From: Paenibacillus glucanolyticus NBRC 15330
GTDB taxonomy: Bacteria; Bacillota; Bacilli; Paenibacillales; Paenibacillaceae
Assembly (NCBI RefSeq): GCF_004000885.1
Contig: NZ_BIMC01000013.1
Span: 1 to 64,000 of the forward strand
Direction: 5' to 3'
DNA length: 64,000 bases
Positions 25,276 to 33,718 of this stretch are shown piece by piece (positions within the stretch are counted from its first letter, which is position 1; each line of letters starts with the position of its first letter). Position numbers and translations under genes: made by a program. Below the pieces are notes generated by a model that worked only from the letters and a program-made list of their open reading frames with translations, searched no databases and was not told the DNA's origin.

Positions 25276-25425
25276 ATGAAAATTCTCTTGTGCTTATTGC
25301 TCATCCCTAAATTCAGCATTCAAAAATCAACAAGCGTTGGAATGAAGAACTGGAAGGCAAGGATCATATAATAGTTAATGATCTTTATGAGCAATATCCG
25401 GATGAACGCATTCTTGTCTCATCAG
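25276..25425 (+). pseudogene. Remnant of a flavodoxin-fold NAD(P)H oxidoreductase (KefF/MdaB-like)
   Basis: MKILL... begins at 25276, but the family pattern continues only after frameshifts: LVLIAHPKFS in one frame, then WNEELEGKDHIIVNDLYEQY and PDERI in another. This is the N-terminus of an NAD(P)H quinone oxidoreductase-like gene, broken and missing its C-terminal two thirds. It probably belonged to the MFS-arsO operon. Confidence 0.65.
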
Positions 25426-25508
25426 AAATATCTCCATAACCCAAATGCCCCGTCAAACCCTGCAACAAGAGCGATTAGATACAAAATTTCATCCAGGCAG
25501 GTGCTCCC

Positions 25509-25760
25509 TTATTTCACGTAATGGATGACTTTTCTCATTCGCAAATATTCATCGTCATTAATTTCGCCTCTAACGTACCGTTCTTTCAGCATCATCAAGG
25601 GGCGATCCACAACACGGCTTTTCATCATCAGCAATCGAGCAACAACGTAAACGGTCGCTCCAACAATCAGTATAAAGATAAGCGCCCCGATACACATCAT
25701 AGCACACATCAAAATCATCATCGAACGATCGATCATCATTCCATCTATCAGTGTGAACAC
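25509..25760 (-). CDS. Small membrane protein with C-terminal SHOCT domain
   Basis: An 83-aa protein: one hydrophobic helix (ILMCAMMCIGALIFILIVG) rich in Met and Cys, then a SHOCT motif (LKERYVRGEINDDEYLRM) at the end. SHOCT is a short oligomerisation module. The Met/Cys-rich helix beside csoR-copZ-copA hints at a copper role, but this is inferred. The start is unclear: GTG 25760 overlaps GGGAGG, a CTG at 25751 has the best spacing, and ATGs at 25739/25736 are distant. Any of these keeps the helix. Confidence 0.7.
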   Translation of the reverse strand: MFTLIDGMMIDRSMMILMCAMMCIGALIFILIVGATVYVVARLLMMKSRVVDRPLMMLKERYVRGEINDDEYLRMRKVIHYVK

Positions 25761-25891
25761 CTCCCAGTCTAAGGATTCTTAAATTTTGAAAAATTTATTC
25801 GTTCACTTGTTATTCATTTTTAAATCTTAAAAAAAGTGAAGGGCCTTTTGCATAAATTTTTTATGTGTAGAAAATGGTGTGCAGGTTTTGC

Positions 25892-25920
25892 TTGACAATA
25901 TAGGGTGGGGGGCTATATAT
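25892..25920 (+). promoter_or_regulatory. Promoter with CsoR box A
   Basis: TTGACA (25892-25897) and ATATAT (25915-25920) are 17 bases apart, with a G-tract dyad TATAGGGTGGGGGGCTATA at 25899-25917 in the spacer. This matches the design of CsoR-controlled copper promoters. It lies 135 bases before csoR. Confidence 0.7.
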
Positions 25921-26010
25921 TCGGAGTATCAAGTAAATATTGTATTAGGAATTTCACAGCAACAATCTCAGTTTCAAATTCCTTATCAAAGTGAATACCG
26001 TTTATTTTTG

Positions 26011-26029
26011 TATAGGGTGGGAGAGTATA
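26011..26029 (+). promoter_or_regulatory. CsoR box B, close to csoR start
   Basis: TATAGGGTGGGAGAGTATA, a second copy of the dyad, lies 25 bases before the csoR ATG, inside the expected 5' leader. It could act as a second operator or roadblock. Confidence 0.6.
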
Positions 26030-26053
26030 TTAACATGAAGGAGGAGAGATTAA

Positions 26054-26401
26054 ATGAGCATTAACATGGAACTGGTAGATCAATCGAGTGTACAATCTAG
26101 CCACTGTTCAACTGAGGATTGTGGGCGTAAGAGCCATCACTCAGATAAAGTGAAAAACAGCATAGTTTCTCGTTTGAACCGGATCGAGGGGCAAGTAAGA
26201 GGCATTAAGGGCTTAATTGATAAAGACACTTATTGTGACGATGTATTAAATCAGATTGCCTCGGTCCAATCAGCTCTAAACGGCGTCGGGAAGCTTTTGC
26301 TTGAACATCACATGAGAAGTTGTGTTATCGATCGAATACAAGAAGGCGATACAGAAGTATTAACGGAGCTGTTAACGACCATGAACAAATTAATGAAATA
26401 A
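26054..26401 (+). CDS. csoR: CsoR copper-sensing repressor
   Basis: A 115-aa all-helical DUF156/CsoR-family protein. The Cu(I) ligands are visible: Cys in DTYCDDVLNQI, and His plus Cys in LLEHHMRSCV, the Cys-His-Cys arrangement of copper sensors. The core RLNRIEGQVRGIKGLI is typical. An N-terminal extension of about 25 residues holds two further cysteines (SSHCSTEDCGRKSHH). It represses copZ-copA and itself until Cu(I) binds. GGAGGAG lies 7 bases before the ATG; boxes A and B precede it. Confidence 0.92.
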   Translation: MSINMELVDQSSVQSSHCSTEDCGRKSHHSDKVKNSIVSRLNRIEGQVRGIKGLIDKDTYCDDVLNQIASVQSALNGVGKLLLEHHMRSCVIDRIQEGDTEVLTELLTTMNKLMK

Positions 26402-26411
26402 CAATTCTTAG

Positions 26412-26436
26412 AAGCAGCAGTGATGCTGCTTTTTTC
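26412..26436 (+). terminator. Terminator after csoR
   Basis: AAGCAGCA and TGCTGCTT form an 8-bp stem around GTGA, followed by TTTTTC, 11 bases after the csoR stop codon. Confidence 0.8.
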
Positions 26437-26487
26437 TTATCAATCTTTAATTGGCTGGGGAATATAAAAAATAAAATTAAAAAGGTG

Positions 26488-26517
26488 TTGACTAAATATA
26501 GGGTACGGGGGTATACT
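26488..26517 (+). promoter_or_regulatory. copZ-copA promoter with CsoR box C
   Basis: TTGACT (26488-26493) and TATACT (26512-26517) enclose TATAGGGTACGGGGGTATA (26497-26515). This gives copZ-copA a separate CsoR-controlled promoter, about 100 bases before copZ. Confidence 0.75.
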
Positions 26518-26619
26518 AAGTTCAAGAAATGACATTGGCAATTAATGTTAGATCACGATGTAACATGTAGTAATAAAAAGATAATTTAAACAATTAAAAA
26601 CAACCAATGAAGGGATGTA

Positions 26620-26829
26620 ATGATGAAAATGAAAAACATGACATTAGAAGTAGAAGGAATGAGCTGCCAGCATTGCGTCAATACGATTGAAGGGGCACTC
26701 AAGGAAATTGGTGTGAAGGGAAAAGTTGATCTCAAAAACAATACGGTAGATGTGTCGTTCGACGAGAGTCATATCAAGATTGAACAAATTAAAGAAACCA
26801 TTGAAGAACAGGGATACGACGTAAAATAA
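26620..26829 (+). CDS. copZ: Copper chaperone CopZ
   Basis: A 69-aa single HMA domain with the Cu(I)-binding MSCQHC motif (Cys-x2-Cys) in the first loop and the ferredoxin-like pattern ending EEQGYDVK. It carries Cu(I) to the N-terminal domains of CopA. AAGGG precedes the ATG at 26620 by 5 bases; the ATG at 26623 is an equal alternative. It is 33 bases before copA in the same operon. Confidence 0.93.
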   Translation: MMKMKNMTLEVEGMSCQHCVNTIEGALKEIGVKGKVDLKNNTVDVSFDESHIKIEQIKETIEEQGYDVK

Positions 26830-26862
26830 ATCCAATGTGTAAAGTGAAGGTGGGAACCATTT

Positions 26863-29301
26863 ATGGAAGCAGTAGCAACGAACCAAAAAAAACAATCAAC
26901 TTTGCAAATCACTGGGATGACTTGTGCGGCGTGTGCCAATCGAATTGAAAAAGGATTAAATAAATTGGAGGGTGTGGATACGGCTAACGTAAATTTCGCC
27001 CTCGAAAAAGCTAGTATATCGTACGATCCAACAAAAGTTGATACTGACATTCTGGAAGAGACAATTAAGAAATTGGGCTACGGTACGGCTAAGGAAGTTG
27101 CTCAATTTAAACTGGAAGGTATGACCTGTGCAGCATGTGCGAATCGAATCGAGAAAAGCTTAAGCAAGCTGCCAGGCGTTACGAATGCTACGGTCAACTT
27201 TGCAATGGAAACAGCACGGGTAGAATACTCACCTGGAGAAGTATCCATCACCGAGATGCAAAACAAGGTTAAACAAATTGGATATAAAGCAATTTCGAAA
27301 GAAGATCATGCGAACACAGGTGATCGTCGTGAAAAAGAATTACGCCAGCAGAAACAGAAATTACTTATCTCAGCCTTACTTTCATTACCGCTTTTATGGA
27401 CGATGGTTGCTCATTTTTCATTCACTTCATGGATTTATACACCAGAGATTTTCATGAATCCATGGTTTCAGTTGATCTTGGCGACCCCTGTTCAGTTCTA
27501 TATCGGTAAACCTTTTTATGTAGGTGCTTATAAAGCACTACGTAATCGCAGCGCAAATATGGACGTATTGATATCGCTCGGGACTTCAGCTGCATATTTT
27601 TACAGTTTGTATCTTACGATTGAATGGTTCATTAACGGCGCGGGCATGCACCATGGACCATCACTGTACTTCGAAACAAGTGCAGTTCTGATCACACTGG
27701 TTATCACAGGGAAATTATTTGAATCACTAGCAAAAGGCCGAACCTCTGAAGCCATTAAATCATTGATGGGATTGCAAGCCAAGACGGCATTAGTTGTTCG
27801 TGACGGTCAAGAGCTTTCCATTCCGGTAGATGAGGTAATTGTAGGAGATGTGGTGCTTGTACGTCCTGGTGATAAGGTGCCGGTGGATGGTCAGGTGCTG
27901 GAAGGTCTATCGTCCGTGGATGAATCCATGTTAACTGGTGAGAGTCTCCCAGTTGAGAAAAGAGAAGGCGACATGGTCATCGGAGCAACGATTAACAAAA
28001 ATGGCATGTTGCGAATTAAAGCAACAAAAGTTGGTAAGGAAACAGCGCTTGCACAGATCATTAAGGTTGTAGAAGAAGCACAGGGCTCGAAAGCTCCGAT
28101 TCAACGGGTGGCGGATGTGATCTCAGGAATTTTTGTCCCAATTGTTGTTGGCATAGCGGTTGTGGCCTTCTTGATTTGGTACTTCTTCGTGACCCCAGGC
28201 GATTTTGCAGAAGCATTAGAAAAAGCGATTGCAATTCTTGTCATTGCTTGCCCATGTGCACTCGGTTTAGCTACGCCGACATCGATTATGGCTGGATCCG
28301 GTCGCGCTGCAGAACTAGGCATTTTGTTTAAAGGTGGCGAGCATCTGGAACAAACCCATAAGATCGACGCCATCATACTTGACAAGACCGGTACGGTTAC
28401 GAAAGGTAAGCCAGAGCTCACGGATGTTTTATCCGATAGAGATGAGACAACATTTTTACGGCTGGTCGGTGCAGCAGAGAAAAATTCGGAGCACCCTTTA
28501 GCAGAAGCAATTGTTGCAGGAATACAGGATAAAAATATTGAGTTGCCTGGTACAGATTCTTTTGAAGCCATCCCTGGATTTGGAATTAAGGCCGTCGTAG
28601 AAGGGAATCAACTTCTTATCGGTACTCGCAGGTTGATGGACAAATATGGGGTGGATGCTAAGCATGCATATGATACGATGGCTCGCTTGGAGGAAGCCGG
28701 AAAAACAGCCATGCTTGTTGCGATCAATAACCAATATGAAGGTATGGTTGCTGTAGCGGATACGATTAAAGAAACATCAAAGGCAGCAGTTCACCGTTTG
28801 AAAGAAATGGGTATCCAAGTGATTATGATTACGGGCGACAATGAACGGACGGCAAATGCTATTGCAGCGCAGGTCGGCATTGATCATGTTCGAGCAGAAG
28901 TTTTGCCTGAAGGAAAAGCAGAAGAAGTGAAGAAATTGCAAGCCCAAGGCAAGACAGTAGCTATGGTAGGTGATGGAATCAATGATGCGCCTGCTTTGGC
29001 GACAGCTGACATCGGGATGGCAATTGGAACGGGTACAGATGTAGCGATGGAAGCTGCAGATGTAACGCTCATGCGGGGAGATCTCTCCAGCATTCCGGAT
29101 GCAATCTATATGAGTCGCAAAACGATGAGTAATATTAAACAAAACTTATTCTGGGCTCTTGGTTACAACACACTTGGAATTCCAATCGCAGCGATCGGTT
29201 TATTGGCACCTTGGGTGGCAGGAGCTGCAATGGCACTGAGCTCCGTATCCGTTGTTCTCAACGCGCTCCGGCTGCAACGTGTAAAAGTGCGTAATCAATA
29301 A
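26863..29301 (+). CDS. copA: Cu(I)-exporting P1B-type ATPase CopA
   Basis: An 812-aa copper ATPase of the usual Bacillus length. Two N-terminal HMA domains each carry MTCAACANRIEK, followed by eight membrane helices with the CPC motif (IACPCALGLATPTS), the phosphorylation motif DKTGTVTKG, the SEHPLAEAI His-Pro motif and the hinge MVGDGINDAPAL. It exports Cu(I) from the cytoplasm using ATP. AAGGTGGG precedes the ATG by 8 bases. Its last codons overlap by 7 bases the end of the next, oppositely oriented gene. Confidence 0.95.
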   Translation: MEAVATNQKKQSTLQITGMTCAACANRIEKGLNKLEGVDTANVNFALEKASISYDPTKVDTDILEETIKKLGYGTAKEVAQFKLEGMTCAACANRIEKSLSKLPGVTNATVNFAMETARVEYSPGEVSITEMQNKVKQIGYKAISKEDHANTGDRREKELRQQKQKLLISALLSLPLLWTMVAHFSFTSWIYTPEIFMNPWFQLILATPVQFYIGKPFYVGAYKALRNRSANMDVLISLGTSAAYFYSLYLTIEWFINGAGMHHGPSLYFETSAVLITLVITGKLFESLAKGRTSEAIKSLMGLQAKTALVVRDGQELSIPVDEVIVGDVVLVRPGDKVPVDGQVLEGLSSVDESMLTGESLPVEKREGDMVIGATINKNGMLRIKATKVGKETALAQIIKVVEEAQGSKAPIQRVADVISGIFVPIVVGIAVVAFLIWYFFVTPGDFAEALEKAIAILVIACPCALGLATPTSIMAGSGRAAELGILFKGGEHLEQTHKIDAIILDKTGTVTKGKPELTDVLSDRDETTFLRLVGAAEKNSEHPLAEAIVAGIQDKNIELPGTDSFEAIPGFGIKAVVEGNQLLIGTRRLMDKYGVDAKHAYDTMARLEEAGKTAMLVAINNQYEGMVAVADTIKETSKAAVHRLKEMGIQVIMITGDNERTANAIAAQVGIDHVRAEVLPEGKAEEVKKLQAQGKTVAMVGDGINDAPALATADIGMAIGTGTDVAMEAADVTLMRGDLSSIPDAIYMSRKTMSNIKQNLFWALGYNTLGIPIAAIGLLAPWVAGAAMALSSVSVVLNALRLQRVKVRNQ

Positions 29302-29945
29302 TAAATATCTCTTTTAATGGAGGTTGTCATGGGAGAATCGGTGAATGAATGATCGATTAAGCATAAACCTACACGATATCGACGCCCCAACATCAGTAGG
29401 CTACGGAGTTCTTCATCGGATTTGTAAACTAATGGGGTTTCAATCATTAGAAAGACAGGGATACGTTTTTCATCAGCTGATCGCCTAAATGCACACATAC
29501 TAAATGCTGAAATAAAATGATCAACTAAACGAAATCGGAAGAATGGGTCTATCGATTTTGATGGATGCACGAGTACAATCCCCCCATTAGTCATGGCATC
29601 CGAGATTGAGGCGTAGGCCAAAGGATTAGTTGCTATTTGGGTGGTATATAGTGGAGTAAGATTGTGTATCATTGACTCAGATACTTTGTGCTTTATCAGA
29701 ATGGCCTCTATAGCCTCCATGAGTTCTAGATCTTCTGATAGTATGAATATACCTACTGGTTCACCAGACACCAACTTTTCTATGTCTTGTTCGATTCGCG
29801 GTAAAGCTGCAAAAGTGATTAATTCTTGTTTTGAAGGCCCGATCAGGAGCTCATGTTTGAAGCGATCTTCTTCCAACATTACAGTCTGGGTTTCACTGAA
29901 TATATCGTGGCCCAAAACCACATCGAATTGTTCTTTTATGACCAA
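29295..29945 (-). CDS. Degenerate coupling-protein-like (TraG/HerA-type) P-loop domain protein
   Basis: A 216-aa protein that tracks the layout of VirD4/TraG or HerA-like DNA-pumping ATPases (HELLIGPS, LPRIEQDIEKL, GEPVGIFILSEDLELMEAI, GGIVLVHPSKS, RIPVFLMIETP, LLMLGRRYRVGLCLIDHSF). The Walker A is lost (GPSKQEL where GPTGSGKT-like is expected) and the Walker B Asp-Glu is replaced (LMIETP). The last residues run into the copA tail, so the C-terminus may be truncated at the junction with the copper cluster. TTG 29945 lies 8 bases after AAGGAG; a GTG at 29954 overlaps it. A hairpin with T-run sits directly upstream of that site. Confidence 0.55.
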   Translation of the reverse strand: MVIKEQFDVVLGHDIFSETQTVMLEEDRFKHELLIGPSKQELITFAALPRIEQDIEKLVSGEPVGIFILSEDLELMEAIEAILIKHKVSESMIHNLTPLYTTQIATNPLAYASISDAMTNGGIVLVHPSKSIDPFFRFRLVDHFISAFSMCAFRRSADEKRIPVFLMIETPLVYKSDEELRSLLMLGRRYRVGLCLIDHSFTDSPMTTSIKRDIYY

Positions 29946-29973
29946 TCTAAACACTCCTTTTAAATAAAAAATT

Positions 29974-30074
29974 CACCGGCCCAAACAAGCCATGATGGCT
30001 TAATGGACCGGTGCTTCCGGTTTGTATAATATCAACTTTAGTTCGATCTTATCAGAATATTTCTCAAGATTCAA
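29974..30074 (-). promoter_or_regulatory. Promoter and terminator-type leader of the minus-strand gene
   Basis: On the minus strand: TTGAAT (30074-30069), 17 bases, TAAGAT (30051-30046), then 27 bases to GGAAGCACC (30018-30010), then a hairpin (CACCGG/CCGGTG outer, AAGCCA/TGGCTT inner) ending at 29974 and followed by TTTTTT and, within 20 bases, the ribosome binding site. This is the layout of a transcription attenuator. Confidence 0.6.
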
Positions 30075-30083
30075 ACGAGCTTC

Positions 30084-30188
30084 TTGAAGAGGCTCAGCCA
30101 TGGTATAATAGGCTTTAAATTAAAGAAATCCACATTGAATCGGAAGCACCGAAATAACCCGTGATAGGGTTATTTCGGTGCTTTTTTT
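30084..30188 (+). promoter_or_regulatory. Promoter and terminator-type leader of the spermidine synthase-like gene
   Basis: TTCTTG, 17 bases, TATAAT (30104-30109), then 33 bases to GGAAGCACC (30142-30150), whose end is part of a perfect 17-bp stem (30144-30160 with 30167-30183, loop GTGATA) followed by a T-run. AAGGAGG follows a few bases later. A full terminator placed between promoter and ribosome binding site implies attenuation. The upstream CGGTGCTTCCG near 30009-30019 could pair with the left arm. Confidence 0.65.
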
Positions 30189-30202
30189 ATAAGGAGGTCA
30201 AT

Positions 30203-31606
30203 TTGATTAAACGGTATTATACTATTATGTTTTTAGTTTCTTTTGTTTACATGGGATTGGAGATGCTAGCCTCTCGAATATTTACCCCATATTTCGGCAG
30301 TAGTCAGTACATTTGGGGATCAATCATATCTATTTTCCTTGTTGGTTCAACTATTGGCTATTGGGTTGGGGGAAGGGCAGCTGATACCAATAAGAACAGA
30401 ATGATCCTGACCGTATTTCTTTTGGCCGGAGCGGGAAGCATGGCAATAATCCCATTCTTTGCACCATATGTACTTCCGGTTTTGAACCAGTTACCACAAG
30501 GGATTGGAATACTAATTGCATCCATACTTCTCTTACTCCTCCCAAATATATTCTTAAGCGGGATCGTGCCGGTAATATCTAAGATTGTTTTAAATGAGGG
30601 TGTAAGCGGAAAAAAAATAGGTCATCTTCATCAGATACCTGCAGTTGGCAGCATTTTTGGAACCCTTTGTACTACCTTTCTGGTGATTCCAAATTTTAAT
30701 GTCGCATTCGTAATTTGTGTTTACTCCGTGATGATTTTACTCTCAAGTTTCCTCATCGGTAAAAAAGGTGGTATCAACTCCATGGTAATCAGTATTCTAA
30801 TTTTACCTGTTTGCTTTATTCCTATTTTGGGCATGGCCATCCATAATAAAGATCAAGGTTTGATGTACCATACTGAAAGCATCTATAACCCTATATCAAT
30901 TGTAAAACTGGAATCTGTCTACGGGAAGAAAGGGAATTACTTGGGGATGCAGTTTAATAAAAACAGCTATCAAGGAATCATGGATATGGATCAACCAGAT
31001 GAGCCACTACTGAAATATACTAAAAGCATGATTGAAATTGCTGATTACTATATGCCTGACTTCGATCGGGGGGTTGTGATAGGGCATGGTATTGGCACGA
31101 TCCCCCAATTTTATAAGGATAAAAATCTTATCAGCGTCGAGTTGGATTCCGAAGTTGTAGAGCTGAGCAAACAATTTTTTGGTTATAACGGTGACCATGT
31201 GATAGTTGGAGATGGTCGTAAGGTGTTAGGCCAACAGAGAGATGCATCTTTCGATCTTATTTTCCTTGACGCTTATCAAGATTTAACGATCCCTTTTCAT
31301 TTAACAACAAGAGAGTTTGTGCAAGAGGTACTTAAGAAGTTAACTTCTGATGGAATAGTTATTCTCAACTATGCAGGTAATCAAAGTGATGATTTATTAG
31401 GAGGGATAAAAAGCACTTTCGGTACAAGTTTTACCCATATTAGGATGTTCGGAACAAACGATAATAAGGCGGGTTCTCAAAATATTATCCTAGTAGGTAG
31501 TAATAAACAATTGGATCCTCATGAATTTAGAACCTGTGTGGAGATTACTGTAAAGGATGGAAAGGTTATAACTGACGCAAACACGCATTACAATCAACTT
31601 AATTAA
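30203..31606 (+). CDS. Membrane-fused spermidine synthase-like protein
   Basis: A 467-aa protein with about six N-terminal hydrophobic helices (SFVYMGLEMLASRIFTPYFG opening) and a C-terminal Rossmann methyltransferase-like domain from about residue 230 (VVIGHGIGTIPQFYKD, SVELDSEVVELSK, VGDGRKVL, DLIFLDAYQD). It belongs to the 'fused MFS/spermidine synthase' group. Whether it makes polyamines is unknown; the D-residue-rich site is kept. TTG 30203 lies 5 bases after AAGGAGG. The frame open further upstream is only the leader hairpin. An ATG at 30227 is an alternative start. Confidence 0.78.
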   Translation: MIKRYYTIMFLVSFVYMGLEMLASRIFTPYFGSSQYIWGSIISIFLVGSTIGYWVGGRAADTNKNRMILTVFLLAGAGSMAIIPFFAPYVLPVLNQLPQGIGILIASILLLLLPNIFLSGIVPVISKIVLNEGVSGKKIGHLHQIPAVGSIFGTLCTTFLVIPNFNVAFVICVYSVMILLSSFLIGKKGGINSMVISILILPVCFIPILGMAIHNKDQGLMYHTESIYNPISIVKLESVYGKKGNYLGMQFNKNSYQGIMDMDQPDEPLLKYTKSMIEIADYYMPDFDRGVVIGHGIGTIPQFYKDKNLISVELDSEVVELSKQFFGYNGDHVIVGDGRKVLGQQRDASFDLIFLDAYQDLTIPFHLTTREFVQEVLKKLTSDGIVILNYAGNQSDDLLGGIKSTFGTSFTHIRMFGTNDNKAGSQNIILVGSNKQLDPHEFRTCVEITVKDGKVITDANTHYNQLN

Positions 31607-31785
31607 TTTTTTATAGACACAGAGCTTGTTTGGGGGAATTTTCTTATTTTATTTACTCCGGTCGTTTTATATCCTAAAAAGCTGGCCTGTAGCAGCGTCT
31701 CATTTAATCATATTCTCGATATTTTTTCTTTGTGATACCCTAAGGATAGATAGAGAGCGCATATACAGACAGAGGAGCACGTCAT

Positions 31786-32001
31786 ATGATTGGATCGGAC
31801 CTGGGTCAGGTTTTTAAAGACGGAAATTTACTCCGTTTAGAAATTGTAAAAGCTAGGGGGAAACGACAAGTTATTTTCGGTAAAGTACTGCAATTTGATA
31901 GAACACGAGAAATATTATTGGTTTATGAGCTGGATTATAAACGAGTAGAAATACTCAGTTTAAATGAAATAGAGAACGTTAGCATTCCTGTAGAGCGTTA
32001 A
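31786..32001 (+). CDS. Small conserved-looking hypothetical protein
   Basis: A 71-aa basic protein (MIGSDLGQVFKDGNLLRLEI...), with a predicted all-beta pattern of alternating hydrophobic strands (RQVIFGKVLQFD, EILLVYELDY, RVEILSLNEIENV). It is reminiscent of small Hfq/YolD-like barrels, but no family is certain. GGAG precedes the ATG by 8 bases. It stands between the spermidine synthase-like gene and the IS110 element, in the same direction; the 180-base gap shows no strong promoter. Confidence 0.6.
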   Translation: MIGSDLGQVFKDGNLLRLEIVKARGKRQVIFGKVLQFDRTREILLVYELDYKRVEILSLNEIENVSIPVER

Positions 32002-32036
32002 TTATCAGCTTTGCAAAAATAAAAGCGCCTCGGTAC

Positions 32037-32077
32037 GATGGGAGTACGCAACGGGTCATAGCCCTTAAAATCCCATC
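32037..32077 (+). other. Hairpin upstream of IS110 transposase
   Basis: GATGGGA (32037-32043) pairs with TCCCATC (32071-32077), with an inner GGG/CCC. It lies directly before the AGGAGG of the transposase gene and may limit read-through translation from flanking transcripts, as terminal structures do in many IS elements. Confidence 0.5.
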
Positions 32078-32097
32078 ATCCAGGAGGACGCTCTACT

Positions 32098-33369
32098 ATG
32101 AAGTTTAAAGCCCAGGACAAACAAAATCAACTCATTGAAAAAATTACCCCTCAGCATCTCGTCGTCGGAATCGACATTGCACAGCTAACGCATGTCGCTC
32201 GTGCGGTAAACTTCCGTGGGATTGCTATTGGCAATCCGCTATCTTTTTCTAATGACGAAGAAGGATTCCAGATCCTTCTTCGCTGGATTCAATCGTTGCA
32301 AGCAGCCCATAATCTTAACTGCGCTATCATCGGCATGGAACCGACGGGGCATTACTGGCTAAACGTCTCCAGATGGCTATACGAGAAACAATTCGAAGTT
32401 GTTCTTGTTAATCCACATCTCGTGAAAAAGAACAAGGAAAACCGTGACAATACACCATCGAAGAGCGACAAAAAGGATGCTCTGGTCATCGCAGACATGG
32501 TTAAAAACGGCTACTATTCGTTCATTCGCAACACGCCTGAAGCGTTTGCGGAACTTCGTGTCTTACTTTCAAACCGAGACTCCATCGTTACAAGACTCGT
32601 TAGTGCGAAGAACCAAATCCATCGTTGGGTTGACGTAGTGTTTCCTGAGCTGCGACAAGTCTTTAAGAACCTGATGTGCAGAGGTTCATTGGCCACATTA
32701 CGTCTTTTCCCGACGCCTGAAGAACTGAGCAAGCTAACGCCTCAGGAAGTGGTAAAGGGCTGGAAATCCATTATGCAACGTCAACCCGGGGACAAAAAAG
32801 CTCAAACCCTTATTGCGCTTGCTCATCATTCAGTTGGCTCTAAGCAGGCAACGAAGGCGTACAAGCTCCACCTAACGCAGCTTCTCGCTGAATATGACCT
32901 AGCTTGTGAGCAGCTGCAAGTAGTAGAGGCAGAGATTGCAGCAGTTTTAGCCCGTATTCCTTTTGCTAAATCAATGCTTGCTGTCAAAGGGATTAGCGCC
33001 ATTTCACTCGCTGGTGTTCTTGGTGAGGCCGGAGATTTAAGTGGTTTTTCTCATGGTAATGCACTGCTTCGCCATGCTGGTCTCAATCTTGCAGAAGCAA
33101 GCTCAGGTAAATGGACGGGGCAGATGAAGATTAGTAAACGTGGACGATCACGCCTTCGCCGTTTCATTTTCATGATGACCATAAGTTTAGTTGGTAACAA
33201 CCCAGAGTTCAAAGCGATGCATGCGTACAATGTACAGGTCAGAAAGATGAAGAAAATGAGGTCTCTAATGAAACTTTGTGGTAAATTAGCACGAGTACTC
33301 GTTGGAATGGCTCGTAGTAAAGAGGCTTACAATCCGTATAAAACGAAGCCAATTCAACAAGCAGCTTAA
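32098..33369 (+). CDS. IS110-family DEDD transposase
   Basis: A 423-aa transposase of the usual length. The N-terminal RuvC-like domain shows VGIDIAQ (first Asp, residue 26), GMEPTGHYW (Glu) and NTPSKSDKKDALVIADM (the Asp pair). The C-terminal domain contains GISAISLAGVLGEAGDLSGF and the Ser-bearing region LLRHAGLNLAEASSGKWTG. AGGAGG precedes the ATG by 10 bases. The frame is intact, so the element could be active. Confidence 0.92.
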   Translation: MKFKAQDKQNQLIEKITPQHLVVGIDIAQLTHVARAVNFRGIAIGNPLSFSNDEEGFQILLRWIQSLQAAHNLNCAIIGMEPTGHYWLNVSRWLYEKQFEVVLVNPHLVKKNKENRDNTPSKSDKKDALVIADMVKNGYYSFIRNTPEAFAELRVLLSNRDSIVTRLVSAKNQIHRWVDVVFPELRQVFKNLMCRGSLATLRLFPTPEELSKLTPQEVVKGWKSIMQRQPGDKKAQTLIALAHHSVGSKQATKAYKLHLTQLLAEYDLACEQLQVVEAEIAAVLARIPFAKSMLAVKGISAISLAGVLGEAGDLSGFSHGNALLRHAGLNLAEASSGKWTGQMKISKRGRSRLRRFIFMMTISLVGNNPEFKAMHAYNVQVRKMKKMRSLMKLCGKLARVLVGMARSKEAYNPYKTKPIQQAA

Positions 33370-33403
33370 GTTTAATTTAGCCGTTTCGTCGTATGAATTT
33401 TGG

Positions 33404-33718
33404 CTTATTCGCAGGATTTCAAAGAAAGCACGGAGTACCGGATGTATTGAACCAAAGGGCACCGACCCGTAACGTTAGCAAGACCGGCCTCCACCCCTTG
33501 GACAGGCGTAACGAAGGAATGAGAGGGCACAGACCCGTTGAGACATGGGAGTGAAAACCTCCAGGGCGGCGTGGAGAATGCGTGCAGTATATGGAATTAT
33601 ATGGGGTTTGTAGCTTTCCCCTCTATTTCCTCACGCCTTCATGTTGTCTTGGTCTACTACGAGGGTTGTCTTACGTTCCTTCTGCAATTCTGGACAGGGG
33701 TGAAATCCTGCGAATAAG
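33404..33718 (+). other. Inverted-repeat-bounded non-coding region, bridge RNA candidate
   Basis: An 18-bp perfect inverted repeat (CTTATTCGCAGGATTTCA at 33404-33421; complement at 33701-33718) bounds about 280 bases without a gene. Inside, GGGCACCGACCCGT (33457-33470) is repeated with one change at 33525-33538. The inside is more GC-rich than its surroundings and full of short stems, as expected of structured RNA. Possible readings are the bridge RNA region of the IS110 element or a small repeat-bounded element inserted next to it. Confidence 0.5.

Noticed and set aside
25879..26064. Open frame across the CsoR-controlled leader
   Set aside because: It spans promoter and operator boxes and overlaps the csoR start; no product pattern is visible.
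29329..29352. Seven-codon ORF (ATGGGAGAATCG...) after copA with a strong GGAGG
   Set aside because: Too short to support; it is more likely the stump of a gene cut at the junction with the leftward neighbour.
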